Positions 36,632-43,780 of a DNA stretch of 64,000 bases are shown piece by piece (the first letter of the stretch is position 1; each line of letters starts with the position of its first letter). Under the pieces are notes generated by a model. The model was not told the DNA's origin. It searched no databases and saw only the letters and a list, made by a program, of their open reading frames with translations. The position numbers were made by a program, and so were the translations under genes. The DNA comes from Pseudomonas abietaniphila (lineage in GTDB: Bacteria > Pseudomonadota > Gammaproteobacteria > Pseudomonadales > Pseudomonadaceae). The stretch lies in NCBI RefSeq assembly GCF_039697315.1, contig NZ_CP155619.1, forward strand, positions 5,332,001-5,396,000, in the 5' to 3' direction.

Positions 36632-37585
36632 TCAATTCAATACGAAGTCATTTTTGTTCAACAGTGTCCGGTTCGGTATCGAGTTGCGATCAATGCTGCC
36701 TTTCAAGGTGTACGCCAGATCGTCGTACCAGTTGCTGTCTTCCAGGTACCAGGAGTGCGAGACCAGGCCGTCGATGACCTTGAGCGTCCGTTTGGGCACG
36801 GCCAGGTAGCGGGGGCCGCAGTCGACATCCAGCGCCTTGTCGTCGGCGGGGGTGTCCACCGGCATGCCGACACGGCCGACCCGCGAGCTGGTGTCGAGGT
36901 TCTTGGCGTTGGAGACGGCCAGCGCTTCATCGTAGCCGCTGAAGTAGTTGGTCAATCGCCCGCAGTGGGCGAACGTCGGAATCATGTCCGAGTTGCCCAG
37001 CGCAAAGCACGCCGAGGAAATATCGGCTGCAAACAGCACCATCTGCCCGATTCGCCAGTCGTTGGCCAGTCCTGAGTCGCGCATCTTGTCCACCGAACGA
37101 AAGGCCTCGCGCACGACGAATGCGCCCATGGAGTGCGCCATGACATGTACGTTGATCGGGCAGTCGGGCTGGGAATACATCATGAAAGGGACAATGCCGC
37201 GCTTGACCAGTTGCGCCGCCGAATCCTGTGCCTTGCTGCGGTCCGCCAGGTACAGCAGTGTTTTGCTTTCCGACGGCCAGTCGAAGCCGACGACCATGCA
37301 CGGGTAATTTCGGGCCCTCAGTTCCTTTTCAATCAAGCGTTGACGGGTCAGCGCTTCCCTCGAGGTCGTGTTATAGCCGTGCACGAAGAAGATCACGTCC
37401 AATGCTTGTCCGGCAGGATCGGCCTGCTGGAGGATCGCGGCCATCCATTGTTTGGCGGAGTTGATGTTGTGGCTTGGCAGAGGGTCGCTGTCGCTGGCAG
37501 GCACTTGCAGGTAGGAAGCCGGGCCGACGTCCTGGCCGAACGTGCCATTGGCTTTGCTGCGGGTGCTGAGAATGAAGCTGTCCAT
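36632..37585 (-). CDS. Alpha/beta hydrolase, DUF900 family
   Basis: A 317-aa protein without signal peptide. The oxyanion strand reads VIFFVHGYNTTSREA near residue 65, the nucleophile elbow is NVHVMAHSMGAFVVREA near 148 (GxSxG-like, AHSMG), an Asp-bearing strand is MVLFAADISSACF, and a candidate catalytic His lies in DGLVSHSWYLEDSNWYDD near 277. This is the DUF900 layout. Members are poorly characterised esterases or lipases, and some lie beside secretion effectors, but no secretion gene is adjacent here. AGGA lies nine bases before the ATG. Repeat-rich DNA follows it and gene-poor DNA precedes it, so the context gives no hint of its substrate. Confidence 0.78.
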   Translation of the reverse strand: MDSFILSTRSKANGTFGQDVGPASYLQVPASDSDPLPSHNINSAKQWMAAILQQADPAGQALDVIFFVHGYNTTSREALTRQRLIEKELRARNYPCMVVGFDWPSESKTLLYLADRSKAQDSAAQLVKRGIVPFMMYSQPDCPINVHVMAHSMGAFVVREAFRSVDKMRDSGLANDWRIGQMVLFAADISSACFALGNSDMIPTFAHCGRLTNYFSGYDEALAVSNAKNLDTSSRVGRVGMPVDTPADDKALDVDCGPRYLAVPKRTLKVIDGLVSHSWYLEDSNWYDDLAYTLKGSIDRNSIPNRTLLNKNDFVLN

Positions 37586-38164
37586 AAAGGGGTGTCCTAG
37601 CTGTTCAGGTGTCGGGAAACGATTCTGAGCAGTGGCCCGGACACCAGGCGTACAGGGAGGACGAGGCAGCTAAATGCCCATAGCGTCACGGACGGCGATT
37701 GCTCGACAGCCCATGAGGTTTAGCTTTGGATACGTATCTTGTCCAACCCCTGCGATACAGAGGGAGACGAAGGACGGTCAGCAGAAGGAATGAAGCGCAG
37801 ATTCAGGCGATAACGCCGGATCAGAACTGGCCAACGCCCGACAAGGCGATACAGAACGAAACGATCAGCATGAGCAGAATGGACATGTTGATGGACATTG
37901 GGGAAATCCTTGTTCGGGTAGTCAATGTCGGCATGATCCCAATCCGCGTTGGGAAAAAGAACGGCGTTCTTCAGTATGTTGGCTATCGACACAATCAATA
38001 GTCCGAAGCTTTGATCGCGTTGCGGGAGATGTGCTATGCGCAACGCTGGCCTCAAGCGTTGATCAGGGGTCCAATACCTTGCGGGTATCACTGCTGACCC
38101 AAATTCGATTAGTCATGCATCGCAGCCCGACCTACAGTCCGTCGCCAATAACAACAAATTTTGA
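37586..38164. other. Gene-poor interval
   Basis: Apart from the very small membrane-peptide frame at 37821-37898 I see no supported gene. Local base composition is less GC-rich around 37880-38010 than in the neighbours. No terminator or clear promoter was recognised. Confidence 0.4.
37821..37898 (-). CDS. Possible 25-residue hydrophobic peptide
   Basis: From ATG at 37898 the frame reads MSINMSILLMLIVSFCIALS and five more residues, ending at TGA. It is a single potential transmembrane helix with almost no charged residues. AAGGA lies eight bases upstream of the ATG, giving a fair ribosome-binding site. Small proteins like this are seldom annotated. I recognise no family, and chance cannot be excluded at this length. 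Confidence 0.3.
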   Translation of the reverse strand: MSINMSILLMLIVSFCIALSGVGQF

Positions 38165-38851
38165 ATGGAATCGGGCATGACTGCAGTTGACCGATACCCC
38201 GGCCCCATCATTGACAGCCACATCCATCTCTTCGATGCCTCCCGCGCTGAGGGCATTCCCTGGCCCGAGCCCGGCCACCCGCTGCATGGGGTCGCGCTGG
38301 CGGCTGACTATTGGCCCCACGCTGAAAAACACGGCATCACGGGCGCCATCGTGGTGGAAGCCCGTCATTGGCGGCTCGACAATTTCTGGCTGCTCGAAAC
38401 GGTGCGATGAAGCCCGCACATGCTGGGGTTTGTCGGCATCCTGTCGCCCTTCGACGCAGCGTTTCACGATGACCTGAGTCAGCTGGAACGCGAGCCGCTG
38501 TTCCTCGGTTTGCGTTACGGCAATTTGTGGCAGCGTGACCTTCTTGACGACCAGACCCGACCCGGCTTCATCGACGCCATGCAGCGTCTGGCGGCGACCG
38601 GTCGAACGCTGGACAGTCCCACCCCGGACCCGCGTCTTATCAAAGGGTTGATCAGGTTGACCGACGCCGTGCCGACGCTGCGGATCGTCGTCGATCACCT
38701 GCCGAGCGCTGCGGTGCCAGCCGGGCAATGGGCTGATTTCAAGCGTGACGTGATGACGCTGGGCGAGCGGCCCAATGTATTCGCCAAACTCGCGGAAAGC
38801 GGTGTGTCTGGTCTGCCGCATCACACGCTCGCCCGACAAGGCCGGGGCTGA
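38165..38851 (+). pseudogene. Amidohydrolase (lactonase-type) pseudogene with in-frame stop
   Basis: The first part (38165-38410) reads GPIIDSHIHLFDASRAEGIP with the metal-binding HxH, then AEKHGITGAIVVEARHWRLD and ends at TGA (38408-38410). The same reading frame continues SPHMLGFVGILSPFDAAFHD, LFLGLRYGNLWQRDLL, FIDAMQRLAATGRTLD and LRIVVDHLPSAAVPAGQWAD up to [10 protein letters not shown], where similarity to TIM-barrel amidohydrolases such as L-fucono/rhamnono-lactonases stops. About the last quarter is gone. So there is one nonsense codon and a C-terminal truncation. The remaining frame after the stop could be translated from an ATG at 38420 but lacks the HxH site. Confidence 0.75.
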
Positions 38852-38901
38852 TAGGGTATTTGCGATTACCCGCCGCACCGAACCTGCCCACAAGGACCTC
38901 C

Positions 38902-39480
38902 ATGCCCTCCACACCGATCCGCATCACCGACGAACACACCCTCTCGGACAACTGGTACGTGCTGAAGAAATACAGCTTCGACCTACAGCGCCGCGACGGC
39001 AGTTGGCAGTCGCAGACCCGTGAGGTGTACGACCGGGGCAACGGGGCAACCATCCTGCTGTACAACCTGGAGCGCCGTACCGTCGTGCTCACGCGGCAGT
39101 TTCGAATGCCGGCGTTCGTCAATGGCCACAGCGGTTACCTGATCGAGGCCGCGGCCGGTTTGCTCGATAACGCAAGCCCGGAAGAGCGTATCCGGATGGA
39201 GGCCGAGGAGGAGACCGGGTACGTGGTCCACTCAGTAAAAAAAATCTTCGACGCGTTCATGAGTCCCGGTTCGGTCACCGAGCGCATTCACTTCTTTATC
39301 GGTGAATATCAACCCGCCGACCGTGTCAGCGATGGGGGTGGCCTGGAGGAGGAGGGCGAGGACATCGAGGTGCTGGAACTGAGTTTCGACACCGCCATCG
39401 CCATGGTGGAAACCGGCGAGATCGCAGATGGCAAGACCATCATGTTGCTGCAGTACCTGGAGCTGCGTTTGATGCGATAA
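38902..39480 (+). CDS. NudK-type Nudix hydrolase (GDP-mannose pyrophosphatase-like)
   Basis: A 192-aa cytosolic hydrolase; the ATG at 38902 follows AAGGA by five bases and gives the NudK length. The N-terminal dimerisation strands include [20 protein letters not shown]. The Nudix box reads [22 protein letters not shown] near residue 90, one residue shorter than the textbook spacing and with Ser for the first Glu. The catalytic EAEEE part is intact. [20 protein letters not shown] and GEDIEVLEL, then [15 protein letters not shown], are NudK hallmarks. The likely reaction is GDP-mannose to GMP and mannose-1-phosphate. It is preceded by an amidohydrolase pseudogene and stands alone. Confidence 0.88.
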   Translation: MPSTPIRITDEHTLSDNWYVLKKYSFDLQRRDGSWQSQTREVYDRGNGATILLYNLERRTVVLTRQFRMPAFVNGHSGYLIEAAAGLLDNASPEERIRMEAEEETGYVVHSVKKIFDAFMSPGSVTERIHFFIGEYQPADRVSDGGGLEEEGEDIEVLELSFDTAIAMVETGEIADGKTIMLLQYLELRLMR

Positions 39481-39817
39481 CCCCTGCGTTGAGCGGGGCA
39501 TCACGGGGCCTTCGAATCGGACCCGGCATGCGAAGCACGTCACACGCCGCGTGGACGACCATCCGCGGCGGCGACTTATTTTTTTTGCCGAGGATCGTGC
39601 TCGCCAGGTCCCCACGTCCACTTGGGCCAGACATTGCGTCATTCCATTTAAATCCATTAAATCAGCGGGCTACAGCCCGCTGGCTATCAGTTAGCCGCTA
39701 TCTGACGCCGCCACAAACGACCCCTCCGATATACCGAAAGTTTCACCAATCGGTAAAATTTCTTACATTGCAATGAGAATTGTTTGCGTTATCCTTCGCG
39801 TTCTTTCGTAACCAGGG
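39481..39817. promoter_or_regulatory. Upstream region of the sigma-factor gene with Fur-like box
   Basis: No gene is supported in this 337-bp stretch. CAGCGGGC-TACA-GCCCGCTG (39663-39682) is a perfect hairpin, possibly ending transcription from the NudK-type gene. At 39769-39787, TGCAATGAGAATTGTTTGC matches about 11 of 19 positions of the Fur consensus, centred roughly 40 bp before the sigma-factor start. This is the usual design of iron-starvation sigma genes. Confidence 0.6.
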
Positions 39818-40399
39818 ATGTCAAACAAGATGGATTTTCATCCTGCAATGAGCCAGCCAACCCCGCTTCGCTCCACCTGTGTGAACGGGTCTTGCGTATC
39901 GATTGATCCTCGTCTGGATGCGCTGATGGGCACCTACAACACCCATCGGGAAGGGCTGCTGCGTCTGGCGGCAAAATTCCTGGGCTGTCGCGCCCGCGCC
40001 GAGGATGTGGTGCAGGACGCTTTCGTGAAAATGCTCGAAAGCGATCTGGCGTCCACCGAACCGGCGCGCTACATGTTTCGGGTGGTGCGTAACCTCGCCA
40101 TCGACCGCCTGCGTCGCCAACGGCTTGAGCGCAGCCATGGCACCGAGATCGAACACGACGATCAGCCACGTTTCGAGGTCTCGCCCGAGCGTGTGTTGGC
40201 TGGACGCGAGTCCCTCAGCCAACTGGTCGGTGCCCTCAACGAACTGCCCAAGCGCATGCGCATCGTGTTCAACCTCAGCCAGATTCAGGGCTACACCCAG
40301 CGCGACGTTGCCAAGGTCATCGGCACGTCTCCGACGATGGTCAACTTCCTCCTGCGCGACACCCTGTCTCACTGCCGTGCGCGGCTGGGCGAGATCTAG
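39818..40399 (+). CDS. ECF (iron-starvation type) sigma factor
   Basis: A 193-aa sigma-70 family member of group FecI/PvdS type. Region 2 is LRLAAKFLGCRARAEDVVQD plus AFVKMLESD and RYMFRVVRNLAIDRLRRQRL (about residues 44-108). Region 4 is LNELPKRMRIVFNLSQIQGY and TQRDVAKVIGTSPTMVNFLL (about 143-183). The start at 39818 is the first ATG; 39830 (MDFHP) is also possible, since AGGG lies about 12 bases before it. A Fur-like box precedes it and the exporter gene follows after 50 bp in the same direction. I infer that it is made under iron limitation and turns on the siderophore genes. No FecR-type anti-sigma gene is adjacent, so an unlinked or downstream partner is possible. Confidence 0.88.
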   Translation: MSNKMDFHPAMSQPTPLRSTCVNGSCVSIDPRLDALMGTYNTHREGLLRLAAKFLGCRARAEDVVQDAFVKMLESDLASTEPARYMFRVVRNLAIDRLRRQRLERSHGTEIEHDDQPRFEVSPERVLAGRESLSQLVGALNELPKRMRIVFNLSQIQGYTQRDVAKVIGTSPTMVNFLLRDTLSHCRARLGEI

Positions 40400-40449
40400 G
40401 CGTCGTCGATTCACCCTTATGTTTCTGCTTCCACTGCCCGGAGTCATCC

Positions 40450-42144
40450 ATGAAATTAGTTCGTCTGGTCTTCCAGCAATACCGCTGGCCACTCGCGATG
40501 GTCCTGCTGCTGAGCATCAGCAGCGGCCTGTTGAGCGTGGGCGTGATTGCCTTCGTCAACCAGCGCATGATCAGCACACACGACGGTCTGGGCACCGCGT
40601 TGTGGCAGTTCGGCCTGATGCTGGTGGTGCTGCTGGCGCTGGCGTCAGGTGCATCGCTGTCGCTGACGGCTCTGGGTCATCGCTTCGTCTACGGCCTGCG
40701 CCGGGTGATGGTCAAACGCCTGCTGGACACCCACATCGAACGCATCGAGTCCATCGGCGGCGCGAAAATTTTCGCCAGCCTGTCGAGCGACATTCGTGCC
40801 GTGACCATGGCGTTCGTGCAGTTGCCTGACTTGATTTATGGCAGCGTGCTCAGCGTCGCGTCGTTCAGTTATCTGGCGTGGCTGTCGCCGTCGCTGTTCA
40901 TCACCACGCTGTGCTGGATGGCCTTCACGCTGGGCGTCGGCTGGTTGCTGGTGGGCAAACTCAACGCGCACATCCGCGCATTGCGTGAGTCGGAGGACAA
41001 GCTCTACCAGAGCTATCAGGCCGTGATCGACGGGCGCAAGGAACTGACGCTCAACCGCGACCGCGCCCGTCGTCTGTACGAAGAAACCTTCGACGTGGCA
41101 GCGCAGCGTTATCGCGAACACTTCACGCTCGCCGACCGGTATCACGGGCTGGCCAGCAACTGGGCGAACATCATGGTACTGGGCACCATCGGCCTGGCGT
41201 TCTACCTTGCCAACGGCCTGGGCTGGGCACCGACCGAAGTGGCGGCCACTTACGCGCTGACGGTGCTGTTCATGCGCACACCGCTGGTGCTGGCGGTGGC
41301 GGCGATTCCGGCGCAGATCTCAGGGCGCGTGGCCCTGGACAAGGTCGAATCGCTGGCGCTCGCCGAGCATCACGACAGTTTCCAGGTCGTCCCCAGCCAC
41401 ATCGTCGGCCATTGGCAGACCCTGGAATTGCGCGACGTTGAATACCACTATCCGGCGCAGGGTGATGAACCCGGTTTCGATGTCGGCCCGGTCAACCTGA
41501 CCCTGCGCCGTGGTGAAACCGTGTTTCTGATGGGCGGCAACGGCAGCGGAAAATCCAGCCTCGCGCGCCTGCTCAGCGGGTTATACCGACCTTCGGCCGG
41601 CTCGATCCTGATCGACGGCCAGGTCATCGGCTCGGGCGACTGGCTGGCTTATCGTCACCTGTTCGCCAGCGTGTTCACCGATTTCCATCTGTTTTCGCAA
41701 TTGCTGGGCAACGACGGCCAGGACGCCGAGGCTGTGCACATCGACCATTGGCTCGATCAGCTGCACATGAAGCACAAGGTGCAGATCGGCGATGGTCATC
41801 TGCTCGACACGCGTTTCTCCCAAGGTCAACGCAAACGCCTGGCGCTGCTGCTGGCGTTGCTTGAGCAGCGCGACATCCTGCTGCTGGACGAGTGGGCCGC
41901 CGACCAGGACCCGCTGTTTCGCCGGTTTTTCTACCGCGAGTTGCTACCGATGTTCAAGAACGCCGGCATCACCGTGTTCGCCATCAGCCACGATGACCAG
42001 TACTTCGACCTCGCCGACAGGCTGGTGAAGATGGAGTCCGGTCAGCTCAGCGAATTACAGGGTGATCGTCGCGACAACGCCAGCCGTGATGCGGTGGAAG
42101 AGATTGGCGGCGCTTACACAATGAAAACCGTCAAGGCTTTGTAA
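40450..42144 (+). CDS. Siderophore/cyclic-peptide ABC exporter (PvdE/SyrD family)
   Basis: A 564-aa half-transporter fused to its ATPase, for moving a peptide precursor across the inner membrane. Five to six helices occupy about residues 1-300, beginning YRWPLAMVLLLSISSGLLSV. The ATPase domain begins near 325: Walker A GGNGSGKSSLARLL (about 361), signature RFSQGQRKRLALLLALL, Walker B RDILLLDEWAADQDPLFRRF, and the switch His in AISHDDQYF. LLLDEWAADQDP is distinctive of PvdE-like exporters. In pyoverdine systems PvdE carries the acylated precursor to the periplasm, where maturation occurs. By analogy this protein exports the acyl-peptide made by the NRPS genes downstream. Confidence 0.92.
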   Translation: MKLVRLVFQQYRWPLAMVLLLSISSGLLSVGVIAFVNQRMISTHDGLGTALWQFGLMLVVLLALASGASLSLTALGHRFVYGLRRVMVKRLLDTHIERIESIGGAKIFASLSSDIRAVTMAFVQLPDLIYGSVLSVASFSYLAWLSPSLFITTLCWMAFTLGVGWLLVGKLNAHIRALRESEDKLYQSYQAVIDGRKELTLNRDRARRLYEETFDVAAQRYREHFTLADRYHGLASNWANIMVLGTIGLAFYLANGLGWAPTEVAATYALTVLFMRTPLVLAVAAIPAQISGRVALDKVESLALAEHHDSFQVVPSHIVGHWQTLELRDVEYHYPAQGDEPGFDVGPVNLTLRRGETVFLMGGNGSGKSSLARLLSGLYRPSAGSILIDGQVIGSGDWLAYRHLFASVFTDFHLFSQLLGNDGQDAEAVHIDHWLDQLHMKHKVQIGDGHLLDTRFSQGQRKRLALLLALLEQRDILLLDEWAADQDPLFRRFFYRELLPMFKNAGITVFAISHDDQYFDLADRLVKMESGQLSELQGDRRDNASRDAVEEIGGAYTMKTVKAL

Positions 42145-42190
42145 GTTTTTCATCGGCAAAGACTAAACAGCCGGAAGGCTCAGGCGTCTT

Positions 42191-42209
42191 TGTAATGATA
42201 ATCACTCTT
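42191..42209. promoter_or_regulatory. Fur box upstream of the ornithine monooxygenase gene
   Basis: TGTAATGATAATCACTCTT matches 14 of 19 positions of GATAATGATAATCATTATC, including an unbroken run of twelve. It lies 100 bp before the start codon and indicates direct repression by Fur with iron. Confidence 0.82.
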
Positions 42210-42225
42210 ACTCATTCTTGATGCC

Positions 42226-42282
42226 CCGTGAGCGGTCCCAAGCCTGTGTGGCAACGCCTCCACACCCGCTTGGAACTCACGG
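42226..42282 (+). other. Long stem-loop in the leader of the monooxygenase gene
   Basis: Three nested complementary segments form one stem: CCGTGAG (42226-42232) with CTCACGG (42276-42282), CCAAGC (42238-42243) with GCTTGG (42268-42273), and GTGTGG (42246-42251) with CCACAC (42260-42265). Total 19 bp with small internal loops and an 8-base loop. It lies between the Fur box and the start codon at 42309, and no T-run follows, so it is not a standard terminator. Confidence 0.75.
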
Positions 42283-42308
42283 CGCATCGCTCCTAACGAG
42301 AGGGAAGC

Positions 42309-43637
42309 ATGGAACTCGTCTACGACTACATCGGCATTGGTTTCGGCCCGTCGAACCTGGCGCTGGCCATCGCCACCCAGGAGCATGCCTTGCGCAACGG
42401 TCTGGCGCCCCAGGTGTGTTTCCTCGAAAAGAAACCGGCTTTCAACTGGCATGAAGGCATGCTGATCGACGGGTCGACCATGCAGATTTCCTTCCTTAAG
42501 GATCTGGTCACGCTGCGCAATCCCGCCAGCCGTTTCACCTTCGTCAATTACCTGAAGGAACGCGGCCGTCTGCAGGATTTCATCAACCTCAAGACGTTCT
42601 TCCCCACCCGCGAGGAGTACACCGATTACCTGAGCTGGGCCGCTTCGCACTTTAACGAACAGGCGCACTACGGTGAGGAAGTGATTTCGGTCGAACCGCA
42701 TTTCCAGGACGGCCGTTTCGTCGCGGTGGACGTGCTGTCCCGTGGGGCGGGCGGGGGTGTTTCCCGTCGCCGTGCGCGCAATCTGGTGTTCGGGATTGGC
42801 GGCATTCCGCAGGCACCTGAGGCCTTCGACGGCATCGACGACCCCCGCGTTCTGCACTCGGCGGGGTATCGGGGCGGCATCGAACGCCTGCTGACCAACC
42901 GCCCGGGCCCCGTGCGTGTCGCGGTGGTCGGCGGCGGTCAGAGCGCAGCGGAAATCTTCGAAGACCTCGCCAGCCGGTTCGATAACGTGGAAGCCAGCCT
43001 GGTCATTCGCGGCAGTGCGTTGAAGCCGTCCGATGACAGCCCGTTCGTCAACCAGATCTTCAACCCATCGTTCACCGACACGATCTTCAATCACAGCGAA
43101 GAGCGTCGCGGCGCATTGTTCAACGAGTTCCGCAACACCAACTACTCGGTGGTCGACACCGACCTGATCGAGACCATTTTCCAGCGCATGTACCAGCAGA
43201 AAGTGCGCGGCGAGCAGCGTCACCAGTTGCTGACCAACCGGGAAGTCGCTCACGCCGAAGTCGGCTCGGGCGGCATCGAACTGTTCCTGCGCGATGCACC
43301 CCATGACCAGATGCACAGCGAAACCTTCGACATCGTCGTGCTGGCCACCGGTTACCGCCGCGACTATCACCTGGAACTGCTGGCTGGCGTACAGCCTTAC
43401 ATTCAAGGGGCAAACGTCGATCGCCACTATCGCCTGCCGCTGAGTGCGGGGAGCGAGGCGGGCATCTTCCTGCAGGGCTGCTGCGAGGACAGCCATGGCC
43501 TGAGCGACACGCTGCTGTCGGTGCTCGCCGTGCGTTCGCAGGAAGTGGTGGAGTCCATCTTCGCCGAGTACGAACAGCCCTGTTCAAACCGACCGGCGCA
43601 GAGCCATGAGCGTGTGGCGCTAAAACTGGCGCGTTGA
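42309..43637 (+). CDS. L-ornithine N5-monooxygenase (PvdA-like)
   Basis: A 442-aa FAD/NADPH enzyme that hydroxylates the side-chain nitrogen of L-ornithine, giving the hydroxamate precursor. The FAD motif is YIGIGFGPSNLALAIA (residues 6-21). The substrate/FAD region FLEKKPAFNWHEGMLIDG and MQISFLKDLVTLRNPASRFT is typical of PvdA/SidA enzymes. The NADPH motif is VAVVGGGQSAAEIFEDL near 205, and the C-terminal FAD-contacting DIVVLATGYRRDYH lies near 345, ending GLSDTLLSVLAVRSQEV. GAGAGGGAAG precedes the start. No acetyl- or formyltransferase to complete the hydroxamate is visible in the window. It marks the locus as siderophore-making and not a surfactant lipopeptide cluster. Confidence 0.94.
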   Translation: MELVYDYIGIGFGPSNLALAIATQEHALRNGLAPQVCFLEKKPAFNWHEGMLIDGSTMQISFLKDLVTLRNPASRFTFVNYLKERGRLQDFINLKTFFPTREEYTDYLSWAASHFNEQAHYGEEVISVEPHFQDGRFVAVDVLSRGAGGGVSRRRARNLVFGIGGIPQAPEAFDGIDDPRVLHSAGYRGGIERLLTNRPGPVRVAVVGGGQSAAEIFEDLASRFDNVEASLVIRGSALKPSDDSPFVNQIFNPSFTDTIFNHSEERRGALFNEFRNTNYSVVDTDLIETIFQRMYQQKVRGEQRHQLLTNREVAHAEVGSGGIELFLRDAPHDQMHSETFDIVVLATGYRRDYHLELLAGVQPYIQGANVDRHYRLPLSAGSEAGIFLQGCCEDSHGLSDTLLSVLAVRSQEVVESIFAEYEQPCSNRPAQSHERVALKLAR

Positions 43638-43680
43638 TTCACATGCGCTAAGCCGGACCTGCACGCCCACGCGTCGCACC

Positions 43681-43700
43681 GGTGGCCGTTCGCGGCCACC
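43681..43700. other. Hairpin between the monooxygenase and NRPS genes
   Basis: GGTGGCCG-TTCG-CGGCCACC is a perfect 8-bp stem with a stable tetraloop, 44 bp after the monooxygenase stop. No T-run follows, so read-through into the NRPS gene is expected; it may protect or pace the transcript. Confidence 0.6.
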
Positions 43701-43780
43701 CAACCTTTCTCACAACGTTGCGGATGAGGCCGATTTGGCCGTCCGTGGGTTGAGCCTTGCCGAAACAAATAGGTGAAAGC

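Noticed and set aside
38408..38410. Selenocysteine recoding of the in-frame TGA in the amidohydrolase gene
   Set aside because: The position is not an active-site Cys in this family, no downstream hairpin is evident, and the C-terminus is missing anyway.
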